From NCBI GenBank assembly GCA_003138975.1, contig PLHQ01000101.1, positions 1 to 55,909 on the forward strand: 55,909 bases of DNA. The letters are read 5' to 3'. The position numbers and the translations under genes were made by a program. This document shows, one piece after another, positions 1 to 9,500 of this stretch. Below the pieces are notes generated by a model. The model was not told the DNA's origin and ran no database searches. It saw nothing but the letters and a program-made list of their open reading frames with translations. The stretch is from Acidobacteriaceae bacterium (GTDB taxonomy: Bacteria > Acidobacteriota > Terriglobia > Terriglobales > Acidobacteriaceae). Position 1 is the first letter of the stretch. Each line of letters opens with the position of its first letter.

Positions 1-1911
1 GGCAGCGAAAGCGGATATCTAGTGGTTGATCCGAAAGATCCCAACATTATTTATGTAAGCGGGACTTACGGTTCCGTGGCTCGCTTCAACAGAAGCACCG
101 GCCTCAGCCAGGACATTACTCCATGGCCCGCCATGGCGTTTGATGTTGAGATCAATCAACGCAAGTATCGTGATCCCTGGACGCCTGTGCTGGTTCGTTC
201 CCCGGTTGACCCGGCAAAACTCTATCTCGGAACGCAATATGTGATGACGACCGTCGACGGCGGCCTGCACTGGCAAACCATCAGCCCCGATCTGACTGGA
301 TCGACTAGTGAGAAAACGCCGGCTTCGGCAACTCAAGTTCCTCCAACTCTTGAGAACGCCAAGGGCGAGGGTTATGGTGTGGTATTCACGATCGCACCAT
401 CACCACTCAATCGCGATTTGGTCTGGGCGGGAAGTGACACCGGATTGATTCACCTGACTCGCGATGGTGGAAAGAACTGGAAAGACGTCACGCCGCCAGG
501 ATTGAGCGCCTGGAGCCAAATATCACTGATCGAGGCTTCACATTTCGATCCTGCAGTTTCTTATGCCGCGGTCAATCGCAGCCGCATCGACGATCAGACA
601 CCTTATATATATCGCACACGTGACTACGGGGCTAGTTGGCAACTGATCACGAATGGCATCGTCGCGCCCGCATTCTCGCGCGCTGTGCGGGAAGACCCCC
701 AGACCAAGGGCCTCCTCTTCGCCGGAACCGAATTCGGAGTCTACGCATCGTTTGACGATGGCGATCACTGGCAGTCTTTGCAATTGAATCTGCCGGTGAC
801 CGGAGTTCGTGATCTCACTATCCACGGCGATGACCTGGTCATTGCCACCTACGGGCGCTCTTTCTGGATTCTCGACAACATCACCCCACTTCGCCAGGTG
901 CGGATGTTGGCTGCAAATAAGACGGGAACGCCGTGGCTGTACCATCCCGCTACAGCACTTCGCGTGGATAACGACTCGTTTCCCGGCACGCCTCTGCCTC
1001 CGGAAGAACCCGCGGCCCAGAATCCGCCGAACGGCGCGATGATCGACTATTTCCTTCCATCTCAGGCGCATGATGTTCAACTGGAAGTTCTCGATCCGCA
1101 ACAGAATCTCGTCCGACGGTTTTCTTCTGAAGGTCATTCTGTAGAAGAGCGGATCCCGACGAAGTACCTGCCGCTTCCCGTCGCCGAGCGCTGGTTCGCC
1201 AAACCGGAAGTCCTCGAGAAAACTCCCGGCATGCACCGCTTCGTCTGGGACCTTACCTGGGGCAGTTCCGGAGGCCCGACCGAGGATGAAGACGCCGACT
1301 ACCACCGTCCAAAGGGGCCAAAGGCAGTGCCAGGAATCTACCAGGTCAGACTGACAGTCGATGGAGAAGTTCAAAGCCAGTCGCTGACCGTCGTCATGGA
1401 TCCGCGCTCGCCCGCTACTTCCGAAGTGCTGGCGCAGCAGTTGCAACTGGGACGACAAATATTTGCCGAGACCAGGGAAGCCCGGCGCGCCCTGGCCGAA
1501 ATAGACTCGGTTCAGAAACAGCTTGCCGACATCCAAAGGAAGCTGGGACAGGAGAAAGCGGACGCACAAAATGCATCAGTTGCATCAGCGGTTACGGGTG
1601 CTCAATCCGCAATCGGCAAGCTTGTCATCAATAAGGAGCACGCGGCAGCAGACGCCCCCGGACTGCAGGATGCTTACACCGGTCTGGCGTCTGCTCTACG
1701 AGTAGTCGAAAGCGGGGATCGTGCCGTGCCGTCGCAAGCGATTGCGGTTTACAAAGAATCGAGCCAACAGGCGAAGACCTGCATCGCGAAGTGGAACCAG
1801 TTCAAGCAAAGGCAGTTGGCGCAACTCAACCAACAACTGGGTAAAGCGAACCTCGCTCCCATCGCGATTGCCGAGATTGAGCGCGAGGTCGAGTTCCTGA
1901 TGTCGCGCTAG
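1..1911 (+). CDS. BNR/VPS10-type beta-propeller protein, 3' part
   Basis: The frame is open from base 1, so the gene is cut at its 5' end; a GTG at 22 is internal (the preceding in-frame residues GSESGYL fit the fold). The first ~290 visible residues carry repeated sialidase/BNR-like blades of the form S/T-x-D-x-G-x-x-W (TVDGGLHW, TRDGGKNW, TRDYGASW, SFDDGDHW), each followed by a distal strand such as GTEFGVYAS, ending with ATYGRSFWILDN. This is the pattern of the large sortilin/VPS10-like glycosyl-hydrolase-annotated proteins common in Acidobacteriota and Bacteroidota. The C-terminal part holds a beta-rich stretch (HRFVWDLTW) and a charged, probably coiled-coil region. The propeller family is clear. 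The substrate cannot be told, and the 'glycosyl hydrolase' label should not be read as a proven activity. Export is likely, but the signal peptide lies outside the window. Confidence 0.8.
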   Translation, partial: GSESGYLVVDPKDPNIIYVSGTYGSVARFNRSTGLSQDITPWPAMAFDVEINQRKYRDPWTPVLVRSPVDPAKLYLGTQYVMTTVDGGLHWQTISPDLTGSTSEKTPASATQVPPTLENAKGEGYGVVFTIAPSPLNRDLVWAGSDTGLIHLTRDGGKNWKDVTPPGLSAWSQISLIEASHFDPAVSYAAVNRSRIDDQTPYIYRTRDYGASWQLITNGIVAPAFSRAVREDPQTKGLLFAGTEFGVYASFDDGDHWQSLQLNLPVTGVRDLTIHGDDLVIATYGRSFWILDNITPLRQVRMLAANKTGTPWLYHPATALRVDNDSFPGTPLPPEEPAAQNPPNGAMIDYFLPSQAHDVQLEVLDPQQNLVRRFSSEGHSVEERIPTKYLPLPVAERWFAKPEVLEKTPGMHRFVWDLTWGSSGGPTEDEDADYHRPKGPKAVPGIYQVRLTVDGEVQSQSLTVVMDPRSPATSEVLAQQLQLGRQIFAETREARRALAEIDSVQKQLADIQRKLGQEKADAQNASVASAVTGAQSAIGKLVINKEHAAADAPGLQDAYTGLASALRVVESGDRAVPSQAIAVYKESSQQAKTCIAKWNQFKQRQLAQLNQQLGKANLAPIAIAEIEREVEFLMSR

Positions 1912-1912
1912 C

Positions 1913-2161
1913 TTAAGCGATGTCTTTAGAAGCAGCGCACCACGTTAGTTCTATGTCGTTTTCAATAAGGGCCTTGCGGAAGTGCGAATAGACAAGATTC
2001 TTCAACCGCATGTTGGCTTTCCAGCCGTCGAAGAAGGCCGCAAGTAGCTGCTGTTCGGCGTCGCTGCAAACCTCCAGCAACCTGAACTCTCCCTTCTCGT
2101 CGGCGTTCCAGCGCCGCTGGGCATCTAGGAAGTTCCGCTGAGCCGCCTCCATCTGATTCAT
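1913..2161 (-). CDS. small protein of unknown function (82 aa)
   Basis: Not recognised. The 82-residue product is mostly charged and predicted helical (EAAQRNFLDAQRRWNADEKG), with no signal peptide or membrane segment. Its ATG overlaps the TGA of the upstream 108-codon gene by one base (TGATG), the usual sign of translational coupling, so the two are likely co-expressed and may act together. It ends 2 bases from the stop of the convergent BNR gene. The coupling and the charged composition support a real gene; no function is proposed. Confidence 0.6.
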   Translation of the reverse strand: MNQMEAAQRNFLDAQRRWNADEKGEFRLLEVCSDAEQQLLAAFFDGWKANMRLKNLVYSHFRKALIENDIELTWCAASKDIA

Positions 2162-2487
2162 CAGTCCTCGTGGAAAAACGAATTCAGTTCCTCACATAGT
2201 TGTTTGGTGAACACCAACAACGGGCACCGGCCTGTCCGGTTGAGGATGCACTGGCTGTTTCGCGTGAATATCTCGTATGCCGCCGCTGGTGTAATCATCT
2301 TGCGGGGAATCGGACGGTCATCGCCGCGCGCCAAGGCCAAGATCTTGCCCGCGAGTTCTCGGCGGGTGTCTAGATCGGCGGAAGGGCACAATACCTTCAA
2401 GCACGCGAGGACAGCCAGGACACGCTGCTGTGCAAGATTTGCTGTCGCCGTGGCGTCGTGGCGGCTCGGATGCTTGTAGGGACTCAT
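2161..2487 (-). CDS. small protein of unknown function (108 aa), first gene of a two-gene unit
   Basis: Not recognised. The product is 108 residues, with a hydrophobic helical segment (LAQQRVLAVLACLKVL) and a C-terminal part rich in Cys and Arg (NSQCILNRTGRCPLLVF). It is too short and polar to be a clear membrane protein. It precedes the 82-codon gene with a one-base stop/start overlap. Upstream lies a 245-base gap containing two inverted copies of GTATACAAAC, with a tiny ORF on the other side transcribed away, the layout of a divergently regulated small module. No strong ribosome-binding site is visible before this ATG, so the start is less certain than the existence of the frame. Confidence 0.55.
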   Translation of the reverse strand: MSPYKHPSRHDATATANLAQQRVLAVLACLKVLCPSADLDTRRELAGKILALARGDDRPIPRKMITPAAAYEIFTRNSQCILNRTGRCPLLVFTKQLCEELNSFFHED

Positions 2488-2565
2488 GGTATTCGGAAAG
2501 GCTCTTCAGACCACGAAAGGAGCGCCAGCTCAGGACATTTTCGCGACTTGATTGGGGCACTATCA

Positions 2566-2672
2566 GTATACAAACGCAATTCCGAGAATCACTAGGTTTG
2601 GCGCACATCTTCAGTAACCACACTTCAGTGGGGCCTCCATTCCTAGTGAATCCTGATTTTTGGTTTGTATAC
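2566..2672. promoter_or_regulatory. inverted 10-mer pair (candidate operator) in a divergent gap
   Basis: GTATACAAAC at 2566-2575 and its exact reverse complement GTTTGTATAC at 2663-2672 are 87 bases apart in the only sizeable gap between the leftward small-gene pair and the rightward 43-codon ORF. Each arm begins or ends with the self-palindrome GTATAC. Two spaced copies in a divergent promoter region suggest a looping or two-site operator. This is inference; no cognate regulator is identifiable nearby. Confidence 0.35.
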
Positions 2673-2731
2673 TTTGAGTGCGGGCATAGATAAATCCCCC
2701 TATCTGCGATCACTCAAACAGGAGGCGTGGC

Positions 2732-2863
2732 ATGACGATTCTGAAAGATAGGAACGGTAATCCCCAAGGTGTCATTCGAGAGGGCGCTCTTGAGACCCTT
2801 GTGCAGATGGCGACGGATGATGTTCGACGGCGAGAGAGGCTTTCCTGTCCGAGTGCAGAATAG
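2732..2863 (+). CDS. 43-codon small ORF with good ribosome-binding site
   Basis: An ATG at 2732 follows AGGAGGC (2720-2726), a near-perfect Shine-Dalgarno at the right spacing. The frame runs 43 codons to a TAG. The product starts MTILKDRNGNPQGVI and is charged and hydrophilic throughout (ATDDVRRRERL), with no signal peptide or membrane segment. I do not recognise the family. The ribosome-binding site, the position opposite a small-gene pair and the shared inverted-repeat gap favour a real microprotein, but length alone gives little statistical support. Confidence 0.4.
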   Translation: MTILKDRNGNPQGVIREGALETLVQMATDDVRRRERLSCPSAE

Positions 2864-2875
2864 GAAGCCCAGCTC

Positions 2876-3556
2876 TCAGTTTAGCGGCGGTGGGGTCATC
2901 CCCGCGAACGCCGTCCGGAGAAATTTCCCTTGGGCATCGAAATTCCAGGTGAATATAGCAAATCCTGCACGCTCGCAGGCGTGGCATCCGTTGAGCAACG
3001 GATAGCCCACCACAAACTGTATTCCTCCACTCGGCCCAGCCTGCGAGTTAGGCCATATCTTCCCATCACGATCTCCCGGCCAAACATCGACCTTGGGAAA
3101 TTGATTCTTGAGATCTTGAAACTGGGAACTCTGCTCCATCGTTTTTCTGTCGAGCAGCTTCAGATCCTCGACGTTGATGATAGGTGGCCGTCCATTCACC
3201 AGCAAAAGACCATAGTTGGTGTTGGCTCGCAGGGGATACGTGACCCATGCGAAGGCAACAGGGCTCTGGTTTTGGAACCCGGTCATAATACCGAACTCGC
3301 CGTGGCTCTGCTTGTAGAGTTCGCGCGTAAAGCTTACGGCCGCGGTTGGAGCACCGGCTTTCGCCATCTGGTCGATCATGCATTCGCGAACGCCAGGGTG
3401 GGATGACTTGTCGCAGGCAGCATGGGCTATGGCGAGGAACTGCGGCGAGACTTGCCATACGGCCGACTCACCAATCTTCGGCAGGCTGCCCGGCGATTGT
3501 GCCGTCGAGCATCCAGCCAAAAAGGCCATAATTAGCAACAGTCGGGCATGACGCAT
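2876..3556 (-). CDS. lipoprotein of unknown function
   Basis: The start is placed at the ATG at 3556 because it gives a textbook lipoprotein signal: MRHARLLLIMAFLAGCS, with lipobox LAGC and Cys16 as the lipidated residue. The longer frame upstream has no export signal. The mature part (~210 aa) is globular and soluble-looking and contains scattered Cys (AACDKSSHPGVRECM, and NGCHACERAG near the end) that could form disulfides or bind a metal. The CHAC motif lacks the following His of a haem site. It converges on the 43-codon ORF (12 bases between stops). No family is recognised; lipid anchoring is the only confident statement. Confidence 0.7.
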   Translation of the reverse strand: MRHARLLLIMAFLAGCSTAQSPGSLPKIGESAVWQVSPQFLAIAHAACDKSSHPGVRECMIDQMAKAGAPTAAVSFTRELYKQSHGEFGIMTGFQNQSPVAFAWVTYPLRANTNYGLLLVNGRPPIINVEDLKLLDRKTMEQSSQFQDLKNQFPKVDVWPGDRDGKIWPNSQAGPSGGIQFVVGYPLLNGCHACERAGFAIFTWNFDAQGKFLRTAFAGMTPPPLN

Positions 3557-3607
3557 GTTCTTCCCTCGGAGCCGACATTCTATACCTTGTCGGCGGTTCA
3601 AGCATTG

Positions 3608-3654
3608 GATCACGCGAGTCTAACCGTGGGGGTCGCGGATGACCCCGCGTGATC
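3608..3654. repeat. bulged inverted repeat upstream of the lipoprotein gene
   Basis: The right arm GACCCCGCGTGATC (3641-3654) pairs with GATCACGCG (3608-3616) and GGGGTC (3629-3634) on the left, leaving a 12-base bulge (3617-3628) on the left strand and a 6-base loop. It sits about 50 bases upstream of the lipoprotein start and 150 bases before the pseudogene stretch. It lacks a T-run on either strand, so it is not a typical terminator. It could be a palindromic repeat remnant or an operator. Confidence 0.4.
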
Positions 3655-3802
3655 AAGTGGCTACGGAAGCAGGCGAAGAACCGATTCCAGGAAGAGGGGC
3701 GAAAAGCTTCGAAGATTAGTAGCAGCGAGTGTAAGCAGACCCTCGGCTAAGACGGATGTCTCGACGCGCTCGAACAGTAATGGAAGTGATGGCGCTCAGA
3801 AC

Positions 3803-3978
3803 ATGAAAACAGTTCAGGTAATCACGCTGTAGGGCAGGAGCTTGCCGCTAGCCTTGGCTGGAAGCTGCTGGATCGCGAACTGATCCTCGAACTTGCTCGC
3901 CGAACTCATGTGCAGCCTTCCGAGGGGTTGGTCGGGATATCGATTTTCGAAATCGAGTTTAGTCACGCGCTGATGTGA
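3803..3978 (+). pseudogene. cytidylate kinase-like gene remnant
   Basis: An ATG at 3803 begins MKTVQVITL and then stops (TAG 3830-3832). Two bases later, in another frame (3835-3975), the sequence resumes as QELAASLGWKLLDRELILEL and ARRTHVQPSEG. In intact cytidylate kinase-like family proteins the order is M-x-x-V-x-I-T-I-S-R-E-x-G-S-G-G-x-x-[LI]-A-x-x-L-G-W-x-x-x-D-R-E-L. Here the glycine-rich P-loop segment is missing and replaced by a short out-of-frame join. The remaining ~150 residues are gone after EIEFSHALM. This is a clear 5' fragment with an internal deletion. From 3979 to 4410 I see no recognisable gene. Confidence 0.6.
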
Positions 3979-4410
3979 TCGCAGTTACAGAATACGTTAT
4001 CGGGCATGAGTAACCTGAGCGATTAATACTCTGACCACACGGCCGGAGGCGCCTATGTCCCGGGTCGCTTTGCTGCTGATTGTTTTCCGCGTGCTCACGG
4101 GCCCTTTTTCTCGATCCTCGAAGCATGCAACGGGTGTCCTCCTTCCACGAATTGCCAGCATGCTGGAGGACTCTCCTACCCATGCATCGGCCATTTCAAA
4201 GAAATCGGAAGATCTGCTTGTTAGCTGGCTAAGCTAGGCGCGTGTGTTGGTGCTGCACGTGTAGTCAGAAACGAGGACAATGAGTGTCGCGCAAGGGTGA
4301 GAACGGTGCTTAGCCGTTGTTCGTCGCAGGACGCCAGCCACAGCGCGCGCCCATACCGCGGTAGCTACCGCAGAACAGAGCGACCAACGTTTCGCTCACG
4401 AGGCTCGTGT

Positions 4411-4764
4411 ATGAGCTCTCTCAAGAAGGTACAGCGTGCCGGGATCTTGAAGCGGCTGCGTCAGAACAAAAAGTACTGGGCAAGCATTTTCTATTCCGGA
4501 AATCGAATTGAAGATGTGGCCTATGCCCAGGATTTCGCATCCGTGCTTCAGGAGGCTGGCTGGAGGGTCTCAGGTCCTGAGGCCAGCGAGAGGATATTCG
4601 CAGATGGCCTCCGCATCGGAGTGCGAGATCCACGCGACCCCTGCCCTAGCGCCCGCCTCCTTCTGGATACATTCATTGCCGTTGGCATAGGCGCAAGCAC
4701 AGCGCCGGCGGGAGATTTTCTTTCTACCTCCGTGCCGATCCACTGTTGCTTGTTGGTCGGTTGA
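4411..4764 (+). pseudogene. conserved-hypothetical C-terminal fragment
   Basis: From the ATG at 4411 the frame gives ~117 residues, including ASIFYSGNRIEDVAYAQDF, LQEAGWRVSGPE and GLRIGVRDP, and ends CCLLVG. The layout 'AYAQDF..xLQEAGWxVxGP...GLxIGVxDP...A..LL..F.A.GI' resembles the soluble C-terminal part of acidobacterial hypothetical proteins whose N-terminus carries two membrane helices; those helices are absent here. With decayed genes on both sides I read it as a truncated remnant rather than a complete gene, but a functional short protein is not excluded. The family assignment is from memory of the pattern. Confidence 0.4.
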
Positions 4765-4814
4765 TGATAAGCGGGCTACGGCCAGACTGGCTCCGAAGAT
4801 GTTAGATACTCGGA

Positions 4815-5123
4815 GTGATCGAGAACAGGGATACAAATCACCAAGACCTTTACTCTGGCCTCATCCGTCTGCACATTCTTCACCATGCATGTGAGGGCGA
4901 CATTTTCGGCCTCGGGATGATTGAGGAACTGGGACGGCACGGCTATAAGCTCAGTTCCGGCACGATGTACCCGCTGCTCCACTCTCTAGAGAAGCGGGTC
5001 AGCATTCCTGATGATCGGGTTAAGGGGCCGGATAGTGCGGCGTTCACTACTGCCGCCGGTGACGAGTCTTGTTTCATGTCACCGCTGACCGGGATTCGTT
5101 CTCCCACAGTGGTCATTCGTTGA
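4815..5123 (+). pseudogene. truncated PadR-family transcriptional regulator
   Basis: Residues ~11-60 (DLYSGLIRLHILHHACEGD, then FGLGMIEELGRHGYKLSSG, then MYPLLHSLEKR) match the winged-helix core of the short PadR repressors, including the 'GTxYPLLHxLE' recognition-helix region. After residue ~60 the frame loses similarity. The expected wing and dimerisation helix appear only as scraps in another frame (GRIVRR), so the gene is broken by a frameshift or deletion near 4995-5040. PadR genes in Acidobacteriota often sit beside ABC permease or kinase genes; none intact is here. Confidence 0.6.
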
Positions 5124-5177
5124 CTAGAGGATGCCACGTCCGTAAGATGAAGCGACCCGAAAGCCACGTATCTTCTG

Positions 5178-5234
5178 ATGATCGGCCAAACCATCTCGCA
5201 CTATCGTGTCATCGCGGGTGTCGGAAAAACGTGA
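5178..5234 (+). pseudogene. N-terminal stub of a serine/threonine protein kinase
   Basis: ATG 5178 gives MIGQTISHYRVIAGVGKT and a stop. The N-terminus 'M-I-G-Q-T-[IL]-S-H-Y-R-[VI]' is the hallmark opening of acidobacterial Ser/Thr kinases, normally followed by a glycine-rich loop G-x-G-G-M-G-x-V-Y. Here the frame ends exactly where that loop should be, so only the first 16 or so codons survive. It lies directly upstream of galM and may be a deletion scar. Confidence 0.55.
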
Positions 5235-5258
5235 GGTCTCCGGAGAACAAGAGAAACT

Positions 5259-6383
5259 ATGCATACGAACAGGATCAATTGCTGGGTTGCAATTTTCGCT
5301 GGTCTGATTATTCTTACGACAACGATGCAGGCAGAAACCAAGATCACGAGACAGGCGTTCGGACACACCGCTGACGGAACTCCCGTCAATCTTTATACAT
5401 TGGCCGATGGCAAGGTGGAACTGCGCATTACAAACTATGGGGGGATCATCGTTTCGCTGCGCGCGCCGGATCGAAATGGAAGATTCGACGACGTGGTGCT
5501 CGGCTACGACTCGCTCGACAAGTACATCGCCAAGACCGCTTATTTTGGAGCCATTATCGGACGTTATGCGAACCGGATCGCGCATGGCAGCTTCCAACTG
5601 GATGGCAAGACTTATTCCATTCCGAAGAACGACGGCGACAACGCTCTTCACGGGGGAATCCGCGGGTTCGACAAGGTGGTCTGGACAGCCCGTGAAATAA
5701 AAGATGGAATCGAACTCACGTATGTGAGCAAGGACGGAGATCAGGGTTTCCCCGGTGCTCTTACTACCACGGTGCGTTACACGTTGGATGGAAACGCGTT
5801 GCGAATCGAGTATTCGGCGAGCACAGATAAGGATACGGTTCTTAACCTGACCAACCATTCCTATTTCAACTTGGCGGGCCAGGCTAAGGGAGACGTCTTA
5901 CTACATGTGGTAACGATCAATGCATCCAAGATTACTCCCGTGGATGCGAATCTTATTCCCACGGGAGAACTGAAATCCGTGGAAGACACGCCCTTCGATT
6001 TTCGCACGCCCCATGTCATCGGCGAGCGAATCGATGCGACTGATGAACAGTTACACTTCGGTCAGGGGTACGACGAAAACTTCGTGCTGGATCATCCGGA
6101 GGGCCAGTTGGCCGAGGCTGCCGAGGTGTACGAGCCGACCACGGGACGAATTCTAAAAGTGCTTACCACTCAACCGGCGGTGCAGTTTTATACCGGGAAC
6201 CATCTGGACGGGTCGATTACTGGCAAGGAAGGCCGGGTCTACAGACCGCGATTCGCATTTTGCCTGGAAACGCAGCATTATCCGGACTCGCCGAACCACG
6301 CCAACTTTCCCTCTACCGAGTTGAAGCCCGGACAAGAATTTCACAGCGTGACCGTGTATCAGTTCAGCGCCGGCTCACGCTGA
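5259..6383 (+). CDS. galM: aldose 1-epimerase (mutarotase), exported
   Basis: Interconverts alpha and beta anomers of hexoses, typically glucose and galactose. The 374-residue product has an N-terminal signal peptide (NCWVAIFAGLIILTTTMQA, residues ~8-26), so it probably works in the periplasm. Family motifs are present in order: NYGGIIVSL, ANRIAHGSFQLDG, the catalytic-His region LHGGIRGFDKVVW, NHSYFNL with the second active-site His, and YDENFVLD near the catalytic Glu. Length fits the secreted GalM group (~370-390). GGAGA precedes the ATG at usable spacing. The next gene follows after ~150 bases. Substrate range cannot be read from sequence. Confidence 0.92.
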   Translation: MHTNRINCWVAIFAGLIILTTTMQAETKITRQAFGHTADGTPVNLYTLADGKVELRITNYGGIIVSLRAPDRNGRFDDVVLGYDSLDKYIAKTAYFGAIIGRYANRIAHGSFQLDGKTYSIPKNDGDNALHGGIRGFDKVVWTAREIKDGIELTYVSKDGDQGFPGALTTTVRYTLDGNALRIEYSASTDKDTVLNLTNHSYFNLAGQAKGDVLLHVVTINASKITPVDANLIPTGELKSVEDTPFDFRTPHVIGERIDATDEQLHFGQGYDENFVLDHPEGQLAEAAEVYEPTTGRILKVLTTQPAVQFYTGNHLDGSITGKEGRVYRPRFAFCLETQHYPDSPNHANFPSTELKPGQEFHSVTVYQFSAGSR

Positions 6384-6530
6384 AAGATAATGCAAGATGC
6401 GACGTCCGGAGGAACCGCAACCTTGACGGCCTTCGGGGTGGCTGTTAGTTTTCCTCCTACCAGTGAATTTCCGGGGGACATCGTTCTGAGTCGGGCAGGG
6501 AAGACGCATCAGTCGGTCGATCCTCATCTC

Positions 6531-9500
6531 ATGAGCGCGAGTCGCCGCCAGTTTCTGGTCCGTTGCTGCCAGGGAGCCTCAGCGGCGATGATTCCGGCAA
6601 GCCTACGCGATTTCGCTTTCTCGTCCACCTATTCTTTTAGTTCTCCGGTATCGCGTTCGTCCGATGGCGAGTTCCATTTGCATCCGCATTATCCCGCCCA
6701 AAGACCGCTGGACGCCACGCTGCTTAAGACACAGGCTGACCTGGACGAATTTGTCACGGAAAAATACCATGACCGGATTGCGGCGATTCTTGCGGAATGG
6801 AGTTCGAATCTGCTTCGGTCTCCGCAGGAAGCACTGGCCATCAGAGAATGTTTTGCAACGGATTTCTCAGGGACATCTCTGCGACCCACTGAGTCGCGGC
6901 CCGTGCGTTCTGATGCGGTCCTGGAAGTTCACCAAAATAAATTCGCGGCTCAACTCATTCTCGGACGAGATTCCTTTCTTCAGGAATTGCAGTTTTCGAT
7001 GAGCATCTTTTCGAAGATCGTGAGCGCGGAATTCCGGGTGACCGGGATCGAAACGACGTCAACATCCCCATCCCAACCTCCCACAACCGTGAACACTCGT
7101 GTGCGTTACGAACTAGTGGGGACTGGGAACGGTTATTACCGCGAGCAGCGCGTAGGGTATTGGGACCTGGAATGGGAAGCCTCGGCTCCTTCATCCGCAC
7201 CACCGGAATTGCGGCTTCGGAGATGGCAAACACTTGATGAGACGCGAAGCCGCTCCCACGCTCCCGTTTTCATCGACATCACTGCTTCGACCCTGGGCCG
7301 CAATCCTTCCTATGCCGCTCAGATGCTTCGAGGGGCCGATTACTGGCGGACTGTGCTCGACGGAGCCTGCGGCATCGATATCTACGGACACAATGGAGTA
7401 TCCGTCGCCGACATCGACAACGACGGGTTCGACGATCTCTACGTTTGCCAACCCGCAGGTCTTCCCAACCGCCTTTATCGAAATCGCGGAGATGGTACGT
7501 TCGAAGACATTACGGAAGCGTCTGGCCTGGGAATCCTGGAAAACACATCATGCGCGCTCTTTGCCGATTTCAATAACGATGGGCGCCAGGATGTGGTCAT
7601 CGTGCGCGCGAACGGGCCGCTTCTGTTCTTGAACGAGGGCGGCGGCAAGTTTCGCCAGAAGCCCGGAGCGTTTCAGTTCGCTAATACTCCGCAGGGAACT
7701 TTCACTGGCGCAGCCGTTGCAGACTATGACTGCGACGGATGGTTAGACATTTATTTTTGTCTCTACGTCTATTACCAGGGCACCGATCAATACAAATATC
7801 CCGTTCCTTATCATGATGCCGAGAACGGTCCTCCCAACTTCATGATGCAGAACAACCGCGACGGAACATTCCGGGACGTTACCGCGGAATCGGGCCTCAA
7901 TCAGAACAACACGCGCTACAGTTTCTGCTGCGCGTGGAGCGATTACAACCAGGACGGATGGCCCGACCTTTATGTCGTGAATGATTTCGGCCGGAAGAAC
8001 CTCTACCGGAACAACGGCGACGGAACCTTTACTGATGTTGCTCCCCATGCTGGAGTGGAGGACATCGGCGCGGGCATGAGCGTCTGCTGGCTCGATTACG
8101 ACGATGATGGCGCCGAGGATATTTACATCGGCGATATGTGGACTGCCGCCGGAGAGCGCGTTTCCACGCAAGAAATTTTCAAGAAAGACGCGCCCGAAGA
8201 TGTTCGGGCTCTGTATCGAAAACACGCGATGGGAAATTCGCTCTTTCGAAACAGCAAGCTTCGCAACGGAGAACCTCGCGACAGTGGCGGTGCCTTCGAG
8301 AATAAAACCGTGTCGGCTGGAGTTGGAATGGGCCGCTGGTCGTGGTCGAGCGACGCGTTTGACTTTGATCATGACGGCTTTGCCGACCTCTACATCGCGA
8401 ATGGTATGGTTTCCGGTGTCTCGCTCCAGGATTTAAATAGTTTCTTTTGGCGCCAAGTGGTTGCAAATTCGCCCGATCGAGCGAAGCCGTCGCGTAATTA
8501 CGAACAGGGATGGAATGCCATCAATGAACTCATTCGAGCTGACGGAACCTGGAGCGGGTTCGAGCGGAACGTTTTCTACGCGAACAACCGGGATGGAACG
8601 TTTTCCGACGTTTCCGGCGCAGTCGGACTGGACTTTTTCGAGGACGGCCGGGCATTTGCCCTTGGCGATTTCGACCAAGACGGCCGGCAGGAAGTGTTCC
8701 TGAAAAACCGTAATGCTCCGCAGTTGCGCCTGCTGAAGAATGTAGTGGAGAATCTGCCGGCGTCGATCGCTTTTCGCCTTCGCGGTACGAAGAGTAATCG
8801 TGACGCCATCGGCGCGGCGGTTACGGTGGAGAGTGAGTCGGGTCGCCGGACTCGCCTGCTTCAAGCCGGATCGGGATTTCTTTCTCAGCACAGCAAGGAA
8901 TTGTTCTTTGGCATGGGACAGGCCAAAGGCCCGGTGCGGGCGTCAATCCGCTGGCCGAGCGGCGTCGTTCAGGATTTTCATGACCTTCCGCCCAACCACA
9001 GGGTCTGGGTGGAGGAATCGTCCGAAGAGCTCCGGGTCGAACCGTTCAAGACGAAAGCGTTATTGCGCGGCCAGTTTGCTGCTGCCCCGCCGCAAGAAGT
9101 CGAACCACTCCCTAACACGGTTGAGACTTGGCTGATCGCGCCAGTAGCCGCGCCGGATCTTGCCCTTCCGGACCTGGCTGGACAAGTACGCACTCTGGCC
9201 GCACTTCGCGGAAAGCCGGCGCTGCTGAATTTCTGGGCGACGCAATCGGCGAATTGTCAGGAAGACCTGAAACTGTTCAACCGGGTCCATGCGCGGTGGG
9301 TGGCTCAAGGTCTTCAACTCCTTACCATGAATGTTGACGACCCTGCGGACCCCGAAAAATTGAGAGCGCTAGCCCGCGAGCAGCTCCTTTCATTTCCTAT
9401 CCTTCGCGGAGCGGATGACGTTGCCGGTGTTTACAACATTCTCTACCGTTACATCTTTGACCGGCATCGCGACCTCGGATTGCCAACATCGTTCCTCATC

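Noticed and set aside
538-1569. 343-codon ORF on the minus strand
   Set aside because: Lies wholly opposite the BNR-propeller gene, whose repeats are clearly real. The translation has no recognisable motif and reflects GC-rich antisense openness.
4055-4237. 60-codon ORF in the decayed region
   Set aside because: No ribosome site, no recognisable family and surrounded by pseudogene fragments; not separable from chance.
5124-5858. 244-codon ORF on the minus strand opposite galM
   Set aside because: galM has full motifs and a signal peptide; the antisense frame has none.
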